From positions 1 to 64,000 of the forward strand of contig BDIU01000084.1 in the NCBI GenBank assembly GCA_002118135.1: 64,000 nt of DNA, in the 5' to 3' direction. The translations under genes and the position numbers were made by a program. Positions 11,301-22,700 of this stretch are shown piece by piece (position 1 is the first letter of the stretch; each line of letters opens with the position of its first letter). The stretch comes from Trebouxia sp. TZW2008. Taxonomy: Eukaryota > Chlorophyta > Trebouxiophyceae > Trebouxiales > Trebouxiaceae. The notes beneath the pieces were generated by a model. That model had not been told where the DNA came from, searched no databases, and saw only the letters and a program-made list of their open reading frames with translations.

Positions 11301-11509
11301 GTCTTCTTGTTTGAAGGGGTAGTTTGGCGTTCATCCTTGGGTGGTGCAATGTCAGGATCAGTTGTTACGCCCTTTTTCTGTTCAGGCGAATCAGGTGACG
11401 CTCCACTGGGTCCTGCACTGATCCGGCTTGACGTGTGGAGGAGCGTCTGACTCGTTTGCGGAGCAAATGTCGGCACACCTAAGTCACAGCAGTTGGCCGG
11501 GGTCTGCAT
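8348..11509 (-). CDS. disordered exon-repeat protein, four exons, 258 residues
   Basis: Exons 11509-11291, 10878-10648, 9579-9366 and 8460-8348 join in phases 0, 0 and 1 with GT-AG introns and end at a TGA. Exons 2 and 3 begin with the same module (EKGAGAPAGKDAVKPGAKPK and EKGKGAPAGKDAVKPGAKPN), followed by a shared TSIWS. Exons 1 and 2 share a tail module (DSPEQKKG, TDPDIAPPK and TPSNKKTNEL), so the protein is built by exon repetition. The C-terminal exon is Pro/Asp-rich (DKDAPPDLNRGPSG). Composition is typical of an intrinsically disordered protein, and no catalytic domain is visible. The start codon is the first in-frame ATG after a stop. Four more decayed copies of the first module lie between exons 2 and 3. 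The gene is divergent from glutathione reductase. Function unknown. Confidence 0.65.
9625..10115 (-). pseudogene. four ghost copies of the exon-repeat module
   Basis: Between coding exons 2 and 3 of the disordered protein gene lie four roughly 130-bp tandem copies. On the minus strand they start at about 10112, 9993, 9862 and 9720, each with an acceptor AG followed by a GAAAAGGGCAAA-like exon start. Each encodes a version of the EKGKGAPAGKDAVKPGAKP module and then runs into a stop with no good donor. They appear to be unused relics of the duplications that built the neighbouring real exons. Confidence 0.7.
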
Positions 11510-12011
11510 GCTTTGTGCATGAGGCTTGAGGATCAACGCAATACCCCTGCATCATAAGTTTGACTGAAGCTGAGAATCAAACTCTGCCCTGCAAACGCTT
11601 GGGATGCATACTGGCGAGGCAGCGCATGCTATCGAATTGCGACTATTTGCGACAGAGCACGTCACAATCAGCTTACCTGCGCAGCATGCTTGCAGTGGTC
11701 TTCACACAATGTACTCTCAACACCCAACGCGTGCCTATGTGTCAAAGTCAAGCACAAACGATTCTGTTTGACACTGTATACGCGAGACTACTTCACTTCC
11801 TGTTGAAGCAGTGCCTAATGACCAAGCGAATGCAGGGTTTGCAGCCAAATTGAGGCGAAATAGCTAATTCCACGATTCGATGTTACGAGCTTATAGCCTC
11901 ACAGTGACAGCTCCGAAACCATGGCTTTCGTGGTTCAGCAGCATGCTGCGAGCCATTCCCACGACAGTTGTTTGACTTTTCGACTGCGAGAACGCACCGT
12001 CGTCCTTTGTC
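11510..12011. promoter_or_regulatory. shared 502-bp divergent upstream region
   Basis: This gap separates the start codons of the minus-strand disordered protein gene (11509) and plus-strand glutathione reductase (12012), so it should contain both 5' regions. No specific motif is recognised. Confidence 0.4.
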
Positions 12012-15000
12012 ATGCACAGCGTCACCACATTTCATTCAGTTGCTTGCAATTGTGCCAGATTTGCTCGTAGTGTCAGTGCTCAGCCAGGTCAGCTGAAAAC
12101 GAAGCTTTGCAATAGATCTCGCTCACGTCGTTTGACACCGCATGATCGGCACAATGCCATCGACGCTGACAATAGCACATACCACTGTGGTCTGTGATTT
12201 GCAGGTGCAGCTCGTCGCCTGTCGTCTCTCAAGTCCAGCTCAGCCGGAATCCCTCTAGGTATATAGCTTTAGCAGTGCATGTCAATATGCACTGTGCAGA
12301 TTACGCTTAATGTGGCGTACCGATTGTAGGTCCTCAGTCAACAAAGTGCTTCTCACCCAGACAAGGTGTTGTCCCTCCTTTGAGAGCTTTGTCACAGGTC
12401 AGTCTTAATCTCAAGCTTTCTCTGCAAAACCAAAAAGGTTGCAAGCATGCAGTCCTCACCAAATTTGTAATTGCACAGGCCAGGTCAGGCGGAAGGGCCA
12501 TGGCAAGCAGTGCCAAAGACGTGAAGTATGATTTTGATTTGTTCACAATTGGTGGTGGCACTGGTGGCGTGCGTGCTGCAAGATTTGCTGCTTTAGACTA
12601 TGGTACGCACACAGACCCCGTGCTTGCAGACACTCAAGTCTCTTGAGCCTGGCCTTGTTGCAGCACATGTTATGTTGTGAAATAGTCAGCTGGTGCAAAT
12701 GTTGCTGCATGGATGTCTCCAATTCTTTGTCAAATTGTTCAGCATGAGGTTGCTCAATTCAGCTGGAGGTCTGCTCAGTGCGGATGTTGCAAATGCTGCT
12801 GCATGAGTGTCCCTTAATGAGTCAAATTGCCCAGCATGACGTCGCTCAAATGCATTTGGAGTTCTGCTCTGTGCGGGTGGCACCATTGTTTGTGCATCGG
12901 GCAGACTGTGCTTGCAGAAGTTCTGTCCAGCCTAATTCGGGCATAGCAGCAGCAATTGCACTCTCCTGTTCATAATTCAGGCAGCTAGTGCTCGCATAGG
13001 TCCCTGCTGCAACTTTTATTGGCTTTCGCATATTGACGTTTTCTTTTCGTGTCATGCAGGCGCAAGAGTGGCATTGTGTGAACTGCCATTCAGCTTGATA
13101 CAGACAGACACTGAGGGTGGACTAGGAGGGACCTGCATCCTTAGAGGTTGTGTTCCTAAGAAGCTGTTGGTGTATGGCGGCCAATATGCCAATGAGTTCA
13201 AAGAGTGCGAAGGATACGGGTAGGTTTCAACATGTCTTCCAAGTTCCACAATGCAGACATTTGATGAGCAATGCGTCCCCCCAACAATTCTGCTCATCTG
13301 CGTCTTGCTTTGAGGTCCTCTCTCTTCAGCCACACTCTCACAAGCTGCACGCATTGACATCAACTGAGGTTGTTGCATTACATGATTTGCACATTTATGC
13401 TTGCCATGTCAGAGAATCAGATATGGTCAAGACAGCCACAGAGTCAGATCACAATGGCATTCAGGTGGCACATTGAGGGTGACATAAACCATGACTGGAA
13501 GAAGCTGGCTCAGCGCAAGGAGAAGCAGCTCAGGAAGCTGAGTGACACATACAAGGGCCAGCTGGACAAGGTACACACACAGATGCAGCAGTGCCTGCTC
13601 TGCTTCATTGCATACGTGTCTGATGGCAGTCATGCTCAAACCATCACAAGCCATTCCTGCTTTGCCTATGGCAGTCATGTTGCCTCTTCTGTCCTGGGTA
13701 TGTCCTCTGAACACAGATCTTGACTCCGTGAAGTTGCACAGATTGCATGAATTGCAATTGGCAGATGATGCAGAATGCAACACTTTGTTCCTGTGTGTCC
13801 ACAGGCAGGAGTGCACTACATTGAGGGGAGAGCCAGCCTTGTGGACGAGCACACAGTCAGCATCAACGGCAAGGAGTACACAGTAAGCTTTGCCTTGTTT
13901 CCAGCAGCTTTGCACCCATGCTAAGTTATTGATCTGCTTCTTCGCATTTTTGCTCATGTCCATGTAATGCACCCTGGCATGCAAGTAACATGCCCTTGCC
14001 AATGAGCACATAGTCAGCATCAACGGCAGTCCTACAGTCTGTTACGTGGTTTGCCTGCACCTGCGCACACTCTGCTTCTTGTCCCCATGTTGCTATGCTG
14101 ATACGGAATACACAGTGAGCTCTATACACTTGCAATTGCTGTGCTGACATCCACCAGCACATCACAAACATGCATATTGCGCATCTTCATGCCTGTATTG
14201 CTGCGCAAGGAGGGGCTTAGTCCTGCAGTATTCACTAAACATGCCCTGTGCTTGCACATTGTTAAGCCTATGTCTCTGTCTACCCATAAGGTACAAGTCA
14301 AGTCATATCAGACATACAGAGTCAAGTGTCATAATCTGCTCACGCTGCAACGCATGGGCTACTCAAGCACACGTCCATAGTACTGGGAGGGCCAATCATT
14401 GACCACACAGCTCAAAATAAAAGTTTGTGCTCAATTGCCAAAGCTTACATGCAGGCCAAGAACATTTTGATAGCAACAGGAGGGCGTGCACAAGTGCCAC
14501 CAATCGAGGGCAAGGAGCACACCATCATCAGTGATCAAGTCTTGGACCTGCCAAAGAGGCCTGACAGGTGGGCACAAACTTCTGCTTCTTGGCTCTGTTC
14601 TGTGTTGGAGCCTGTGCACTGCATTGTTGTGTAGACGTCTAGCTTATTTGCAGTCAGCACCAATGAGAAGCAGCAGTTCAGCATCAGCATATGCGTCTGA
14701 ATGTCACATGTCGTGCTATCAATGGTTGAAAATTGATGTGGAGCAAGTCCTGCACCTGTTTTGTTGCATCCAATTGTGCTGTTGTGAAGGCATGTAAAGC
14801 ATGCAGGTACGCATCATCCAGGGTCAGATCATTGACATCTGCTTCAAGAACTGTGCACATAGCCTTCTAAAAGTTTGCTACTTGTGCAGGCTAGCCCTTG
14901 TGGGCAAAAATTCATCGTCCAGGGCTGCCTCACTAATGTTTGCAGCAATGCGCCAATGCATGCAGCCCCAACAGCTGACTCTTTGTGCAGGTTAGCCATT

Positions 15001-18000
15001 GTGTGTGGAGGGTACATTGCGGCAGAGCAGGCTTGCATCTACTCCAACTATACTCGCTTCTTGATACTTGCCAAAGCAAGGCTGAAAGTTCATTGCTCAT
15101 GTAGGTTAGCCATCGTGGGTGGAGGCTACATTGCGGCAGAGCAGGCCTGCATCTACTCCAACTTTGGCGCAGATGTGCACATGTTCTACCGTGGCAAGCA
15201 CATCTTGACAGGTACATTGTGTCCTCCTTAAAGCTGCTGCTGTTGTTCCCAAACACTTGTTGTAGAGTCAGAACATCAAATTGCAACCTGCTTCACTTGG
15301 GCCAGGCTGCAATAGCTACCTTGTTCGTACCAACCTGTTTTGGCGTTTCCTGTTTTTTTGTTTGTTGCACTCAGAAAGAGTGGAAGTTGTTTTGCCCTCA
15401 TCTCTCTTTATCATGCCTTGTATTCAGTTTGTGAAATCAAGCCTGCCTGGCGAGACAGGACTGGGGACACACACATATAGCACATGTGCTGGAATGTGGA
15501 ATGTGTAATCATCATCAACGCTGTACTCTCTTTGTGCAGGATTTGATCCTGAGGCTGCAAAACACACAGAGGGTCAATTCAAGCAGAAGGGCATCCATAT
15601 GAACCCAGACTACTCCCCTGTCAAGGTGGTGAAGGAGGGCAATGGCAAGCTGACCATGACTGCCAAGAATGCTGATGACAAGGAGGTCACTCTTGACAAC
15701 ATTGACTACATTTTGATGGCAACTGGCCGGAAGCCAGCCACACAAGGGTTGAATCTAGACAAGGTGGGCTTAAGCATTGACCATAGCCCGTGACAGACAT
15801 TGATTGATTGATCAACATTCATTGGATGGTTGGTTGCATGATCCGTTGCATGCTCGATTGCCTAGTCCTTTGCTGCCTTCTTGTGAGGACAGGTTCTCTT
15901 CTGCAGACTTGTCAGATGAAATGACTAGCACCTGTACAGCAGCTTGCGCCTGCGCTCAGCTTGTTAAATGGGGTCACTGTTTTCATCTCAGCTGTGACAG
16001 CCATACCCATGCTGACTCAATCATTCATTTCAAACGCATGTTAGGCAGGCTGGGGAGCAGCTTGATACAAGATCATTGACCTAAGCATGATCAGCACGAA
16101 ATTTAATCCATTTGAGCAAGTGTTTTTGTGAACAAAAAAGGATTTCTTTTTTTTGACTCCTCAACTGTGCAAACCTGGTGAGCTTTCATGCAAGATTTGT
16201 TTTGTGCTGATTTTCCCACACCATGTGGTGTTTGCAGATTGGCGTGGAGTTGGATGAGAAGGGTGGTGTCAAGGTAAACGACTTCAGCCAGAGCAATGTC
16301 CCCAGCATCTGGGCCATTGGGGATGTCAGCAACAGAATCCCACTCACGCCAGTTGCCAGGATGGAGGGCACCTACTTTGCTCAACACCTGTTTGGGTGAG
16401 TAGCTGCATGCAGCCAGCTGTTGTGTATGTCATCAGTGCCTTTGCTTGCTCTGCTGTTGTCCTGCTGCACATGCCAATCTTACCCTTTTCATTGCAGCCC
16501 AGCCAATGTGTGTGGCTTGACAATGCCTTTGCTTGCTGCTATGACTCTGCTACACATGCCCTTCTCACTCTTCATACCTCAGGTGGCATTTGTTCTACAA
16601 GTTGCAAAAAGGAGTGTTGCAGATGCTTGCTATTGATTTGTAGCTGAGCACATGGTTCTGGGCAATCCCTATCAGAGCTGGGTGCTGCATCATAACATCC
16701 TTTTCAACATCTTTTTTGCTGGAATGATTCACCTTGGGTTTTGATGTTAGCATGTTGTATCTGGTGCATTGACCGCACTGCAAGGTAATAAAGAGGGAGT
16801 CCATTGCGCTTTGAGTATTTCTGTTGTGCACTGCTGCGCCTTCAGACTCACATGTTGGCTTTCATACCTGTAGGGGCAAGGACATCAAACCCGACTACGC
16901 CCATGTGGCCAGTGTTGTGTTCAGCAGCCCTCAGGATGCGCACTGATTAGCCCTGTTGTGCTCTGATGCGCCTTCAGACTTGCATTCTGGCTGATGTACC
17001 TGTAGGGGCAAGGACATCAAGCCTGATCATGCCCATGTGGCTCATGTAGGTTTCAGCAGCCCCCAGGTGGCTCAGGTGGGCATCAATGAAAAAGAGGACA
17101 AGGCTCCTGAAAAGCACAAGCGCCAACTCAAAAGACACATTAATGTTTTGATCTAACTGTCATTTGTGCTTGTAGGGGCAAGGACATCAAGCCAGACTAT
17201 GCCAATGTGGCCAGTGTGGTGTTCAGCAGCCCTCAGGTGGCCCAGGTCGGCATCAACGAAGACAAGGCTGTTGAGGAGCATGGCGATGTAGACATCTTCA
17301 CCTCCACCTTCTCGTAAGCACCACTCACCTTCTTTCTGCACTGTCCAATTGAGGCACTCCCTGTTGACTGTCTGCCTTCAAGCTGACTTGCCCACTTGTT
17401 GACAGCGTGCAGGGTGTAGGTAACACAGATTGCTGAATATACTGTTGTAGTTGAACTTTCACTTCATGTCCATGAACAAGCCCCTCATTGGCATCAAGTG
17501 CTGAGCCCATAGCCCCTCTACTATTGTGTAGACTTGCTGGCAGCTTTGACTTCTGTACTCAATGGTGTTCATGCCAGGTCACACAGTGTTGTGATAAAGC
17601 GTATTTTGATGCTGGATCTGATCAACCTATCTTACTGTGCAACATTCTAGGGCTGGATTCAGCAACCACAACAAAACCAAACTTGTAACAGATGGGGTGG
17701 CCGATGTAAGCCAGCTAATTGCAGAGCCCACTACACAACCAGTCGCTACACTTGTAGAGCGGCGACTTGACAAGTGAATGCTAAGTGCTGTTCTGTGTGT
17801 CTGCAGCGCGCTGAAGAACTCACTGACAGACAGCGAAGAGAAAGGTTTCATCAAGGTTGTGGTGGACTCCAAGACTGACAAGGTGCTAGGTATCCATCTT
17901 GTCGGTCCTGAGGTCGCCGAGATCCTACAGGTCAGTCCTTCTGACCAACCCCTTACATTGATTTTTTTATCAGCCTGGTCAAGATTGAGTCCAGTCTAAT

Positions 18001-18474
18001 GATGTGATGTGTTTAGCTGAGGAGTTGCCCTTGGCCACAAGCTGTGGCAAACTTGTGCCTGAGGTAAACTCTGCAGCTAAGTACATCAAATTGTCAGACC
18101 CTGTTCAACAAGGCTGTTGTAACACGTCTTGTGCTGACAACATGTGTGAGGCATCAGAAGCTGCTTTGCTGCTGCACTTGTGTCAGCATGGCATGCTGCA
18201 GAGCAGTGACCAGCTAGGGCTTAACCATCTTTGTATGTCATCTGACCTTAGTGTGCATGGTGGTTGAGTCATGCTGAAGGCTTTGAGTGGTCACAAGCAT
18301 ACAAGGGTGACATGCAGTGGATTGCTGCAGGGCTTTGCTGCAGCAATGAAGGCCGGTATCACCAAGACCCAACTTGATGAGACTGTTGGTATTCACCCAA
18401 CTTCAGCTGAGGAACTGACAACTCTACGACAGCCAACAAGAAAGTTCAGGAACAAGAAGGAAGTTCAGGACTGA
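12012..18474 (+). CDS. GR: glutathione reductase (NADPH), organelle-targeted, 13 exons
   Basis: Glutathione reductase reduces GSSG with NADPH and FAD. Exons: 12012-12087, 12205-12258, 12330-12602 (which may hold an extra in-phase intron at 12398-12478), 13060-13220, 13465-13570, 13805-13882, 14455-14567, 15105-15211, 15540-15763, 16238-16395, 17176-17313, 17807-17930 and 18331-18474, about 584 residues. The first exons give an Arg/Ser-rich, acid-poor transit peptide. Exon 3 has the FAD motif [15 protein letters not shown]. Exon 4 has the redox disulfide site [13 protein letters not shown], whose ILRG spacer is close to the plant VIRG. Exon 8 has the NADPH motif [19 protein letters not shown], exon 10 has [16 protein letters not shown], and the last exon has the C-terminal GIHPTSAEE His-Glu site. 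Exon 4 carries one base too many (AAAA at 13200-13203) for the FKECEGYGW reading. Ghost copies of exons 6, 8 and 11 lie in the introns. Confidence 0.93.
13998..14116 (+). pseudogene. ghost of glutathione reductase exon 6
   Basis: About 30 b at 13998-14032 repeat the exon 6 segment that encodes EHTVSING, and 14104-14116 repeats its GAATACACAGTGAG end including a donor. The two parts are separated by unrelated sequence, so the copy is unusable. Confidence 0.5.
14890..15104 (+). pseudogene. two ghost copies of glutathione reductase exon 8
   Basis: Starts at 14890 and 14991 repeat the acceptor and beginning of exon 8 (real start 15105). The 14991 copy encodes [19 protein letters not shown] against the real [19 protein letters not shown], with the second Gly of the dinucleotide motif changed to Cys. 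It stays open and in frame for 114 nt up to the real exon. Use of its acceptor without removal of the intervening segment would add 38 residues. Confidence 0.65.
15441..15520 (+). repeat. SINE-like repeat family 1, copy 2
   Basis: It carries the core GCCTGGCGAGACAGGAC and the CACATGTGCTGGAATGTG segment with an ATC triplet tail. It lies in glutathione reductase intron 8, directly before exon 9. Confidence 0.5.
16874..17100 (+). pseudogene. two ghost copies of glutathione reductase exon 11
   Basis: Starts at 16874 and 17006 (real exon 17176) repeat the upstream intron end, the TGTAG acceptor and the coding start GKDIKPD. The first copy hits a stop after about 70 nt (TGA near 16944). The second copy is open longer (through [13 protein letters not shown]) but lacks the real donor. 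The real, intact exon is the last of the three. Confidence 0.75.
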
Positions 18475-19741
18475 TCTATCAGTTTGGTGAAGTACAGCAG
18501 CTCAAGCACCAGCACCTGACCCTGACCTTATTATTTAGTATGCAATAAAGCGTCGGAACTAGTTCAACCAGTGCATTGGACTTCCCCATATTGCAAAACA
18601 GCATTTGCTTCTTTTGTAGGATTTGCTCATTATTTCCCAGTGTTTGTTCAAACACAATGGTTAAGCAGGCCAGAACCGAGTCAAATCTGTCTTTTGTGAA
18701 GAGTCAATTATGCTAGTGTCGCATTTGGTGTCACGATTATTTCAAAAAACTCACCTTGATAACTCACCTTCACCACAGCGTTTGCAGCAGTGTTGCAAGC
18801 TGCAAGATCGTGTTGCATCTCAGACCACATTGCACACATTTAACTGATCACGAGCAATGTTGATATGCCCGAGTTGCAAAACCTCGAGGGGCCTGGTCTG
18901 ACGAGCATCGTTTTTGCAAATCCTCTGATTGCCCATGATGCTGCGTGCTTCATGCTGTTATATCTGCCCTTCAGTTGATGAGTGGTAAGAAGCTTTTCAC
19001 AGCTGATTCAGAAGTGCATGACACAAAAGCTCATGCTCGTTCAAAATTGGCTTGAAATGGTCTTGATGCATGCATGTTTTTGGGCATTTACTAATAGATT
19101 CAAGCTCTGACTAGACCTGAACAATTTTGATTTTGTCCTGTTGACTTATAAGTTACTAATTAGTTTGATGATCTGGAAGCAGACTCCCAAAACTGCACTG
19201 ACGAGCAAGCTTTGCAAAACGCCGAGACCGCACATGGTAGCAACATTCAAGCATTCGAGCCGCAGTTTGTCCTGTTTGGGGGCTGTTTGTGGCGGTGGGT
19301 TCAGTCTGACAGCTGAGACACCATAATCGCGGTGTGTGTTTGGCGGTAATACTTGACCAGGGACTGACAACACTTGACAGCAGGTAAGCTACAGCAGCAC
19401 AGCTTGTTCAGGGCCCTGTGTGTGGAACCTACCAGGTTGGCTTACTCAAGATTTGCAATGCAAACAAAACTTGTGCCCCAAACGCAATAGAGATGATGTT
19501 CTCAACGTCAACAGTGCAGGCTGTGCAAAGCACAGATCCACTCAACAAGTCACAACAGCTTTGAAATTTGCAGTGTCAAATCTAAAGCACACACTGCATC
19601 TCCCCAGTTAGTCAGCATACTGCAACAGTTTGCTAGGACACCAGATGCATACACTTCTGTGAAGGCTGTGGCAGGGAAACTGCACAACCACGAGCAATCC
19701 TCCAAGGACAATCTACATCTCGCATGTTGTGTAAGCAGGCT
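18475..19741. other. convergent intergenic region
   Basis: This lies between the 3' ends of glutathione reductase and CAP-G. No gene is recognised; it should hold both 3' UTRs. Confidence 0.5.
18544..18549 (+). terminator. AATAAA polyadenylation signal, glutathione reductase
   Basis: AATAAA lies 70 bp after the stop codon within TATGCAATAAAGC. Acetyl-CoA synthetase has a similar TGCAATAAA. Confidence 0.5.
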
Positions 19742-22700
19742 TCACTCAGCATTGTCATCAGACTCGCTGCTGGATGATGTGCTTGGGGAGTCACTGCTTG
19801 ACATTGCTTCAACCAGCTTCTTGGTGGTTCTAGCTGACCTGGCTGGCATCTGACGCCTGGCTGCTGTTGATGGCAGAACTGCCTGTGATGCAACATACAA
19901 ACTTTGAGATTTGGTAGCATTTGCAACATATTGGGCACAGCAATTCTCTGCAGCACTGAAATATCTGATTTAGCGTCCAAGTGACTTTTCTTGCCACAGC
20001 AGTTGGGAAGACCACCATTGCACAGCACGTATGCATGTCACGCAGCTTGCACACAATACAAAAGCTGGAGAACCTGAAACCTTGCAGAGCTACTCATGAT
20101 GTGGTGAGTCTGCTGATGCCAAGGATTTGCGTGCCTGAGCTTTTGACAGAACAATTTGCCAATTGTGAGGTCATGTCTGCACCACTACATGACATGCGGG
20201 CAACCTGACACAATTAAGCAGCTTGTACAAAGTGACGGTTCACTCTCAATGTTGAGTAGTTCTCCTCAGCTCATGAATAATATTATACTGACGGTTACAC
20301 TTTCGAGCAAGAGTGCTAGGTGTGTGTGGCAAAGGTCTTGTCTCGCCAGGCTGGCTCGTTCTGAGCATCACAAAGTTGGCGTCTAACATTCAGACTATGA
20401 AAGTCAGACAAAACAATGACGTCCGAGATCTTTCTGGGCCAACCTTGGGGGTTCAGGCCTTTGACTTGACCAAGCAATATGACCTTGGGTACTCTACTGT
20501 CCACCATCCTGTAGCTGTTTGTCTTTGTAACATGCACAAATTTCCCATGCTTTGTCCATAAGGCGACTAGTTGAACACAGGCAAGCACTGTCTGCTCACC
20601 CTTGATTCATGATCAGAATCCTCAGCATTGACACCCTTCTTCCCTGCACCCCTCCTACCCCTTGCTGGGGTCTTGGCAGCCCCCCCACCAGCAGCCTCCT
20701 GGAAGGGCAGAGGGCAGTCTGCCAGCAAGCCCTGCCCTGACATGTCTGCTGTGCTTTGGTGCAAAGTTTGATCCAGAACCAACCCAAGGTTGGGGCTGTG
20801 GCTTGGTATGGCATTGCCCTCCTGTGACTGTGGTGCTGTTGGTGCTTGAGTGGATGTGTTGTCCAGGTTGACGCTGGACAGCAACACTGCCAGCTCATCA
20901 GCGCTCAAGCTCTGCACATGGACAAAGTGTTGACTTTGAGGTTGCGCTCACGCCAGGAATGACAGAAAAAGTGCAGCAGTACGACTGCTCAAACTGTTTC
21001 ATCCTGACCTGCTTTGGGATGACATCAAGGCATTGCAGATGTTTGGCAAGGGCATGCAGGTGTATGCATGTTGATGTATGCACGTTGAAGTCAATTGCAT
21101 GCTGACCTGCTGGGGAGTTGCATCAAGGTTTTCCAGCTGCTTGGCAAGGGCTGCCAGGTCCTTTGCTGCAGCTCTGTCCTTCACCAGCCCTGTCACTTGA
21201 CCTGCGAACATCCCACTCTTGTACGTTCACAATGAATATTTGAAAGTCAGTCACAGATTTTGATGAGGATAGCACTCAGATTTGTGAGTATGCCGGAAGC
21301 TGGGCACGAATGGTGTCAGAAGTTGTCAGCACATTCTGGACGTTCATGTATGCGAGGGCGCATGTTGTGTGTAGGGGAAGGGCAGAGGAAGGGCAGAGGA
21401 AGGGCAGAGGAAGGGCAGAGGAAGGGCAGAGGAAGGGCAGAGGAAGGGCATAGAGGTCTCATTGTGCATCAGTCAGATCATAGTCACAAGGGCTCTGAGC
21501 TGCTTGATGGCAGCAGGATCTTGGTCTGTAAGAGGCAAAGCTAGTATCACCTTGAAACAAGCAGTTAACCAGGCCTTGAACTCTGCAAAACGGCTGCAAC
21601 TGTCGTGCTGTGCATGAATGAGACCTTACCTACAAGGGCTCTGAGCTGTTTGCTGGCAGCAGAATCTTGGTTTGTTTGGTTGGCAATGCCAGCAGCACCT
21701 TGAGGCAGGCAGATTAACGGCCTTGAACTTCATTCAGCAGCTGTAACTGTCTTGTTTTGCATTAATCAGACCTTACCTACAAGAGCTCTGAGCTGCTTGA
21801 TAGCAGCAGGGTCTTGGTCAGTGAGTGGCAATGCCAGTAGCACCTTGAGGCAAGCGGTGAGATAGGACTTGGATTCAGCAAAGCGGGTGCACAGCGCCAC
21901 CTCAGACACCAGCTCTGATGCCAAGCCTGGGTAGGATTGCCTGCTGGACACCCAGGAAATGTCACAAGCACGGTGTGCTCATAAATGAGGACTAAGAACT
22001 GAGCAGAGAAACAATCCTCATTTTGACTGGCTGCCACACAGGAAATGTCGCATTGAGTTTGGACAGTGACCAAGAGAGAGCACGTGAGAAATGCAAGCCT
22101 ATGCTTGTGATGCTGTTCATAGAAATGCGCCACCTCAGACACCAGCTCTGAAGCCAAGCCTGGATGACAGCCTGCTGAGCACAGAAAACGTACAACCATT
22201 GTGCACGCTCACCGTGTACGACGTCCAAGGACTTCAAAGACATGCATGTGTTTTTTGAGATCAAAGGATGTGCATGCACCAAGGATCGAGCCTGTTGGTG
22301 GCACATGCTGTACAGGCATATGTGCTGCCCAGAGCCCGATCTTGCCAAAATCAGCAACACTGATTGAACTGAAACGCAGCTGATGCAATGTCTCTGGCTT
22401 CACACGAATGACACAGTCTAAGGCAAAACACTTCAACTTCTTGTGGTTGTAGATAGAGCACAGCAGTGTGATGTATGTGGTTCACACCTGGTGGGTTGCT
22501 GCACCTCACCCTGGGTCTCATCTGCTTTGCTGGCTGGCGTGATCTGCAACATCTGCACAGTGCAGAACAGTTTGTTGGAAAAATTGTGAGAGGAAAATCC
22601 AAAATGTACCCACCAACGGTGGCTGATTGCGTCAATTGAGTGGTTTGTCTATGAATGCATATGGAGCATGTGCACATTGGGATGCTGAAATATTTATCAC

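Noticed and set aside
13427..14023. 198-codon minus-strand open frame
   Set aside because: It lies opposite GR exons 5-6 and their introns and has no recognisable product, so it is a shadow frame.
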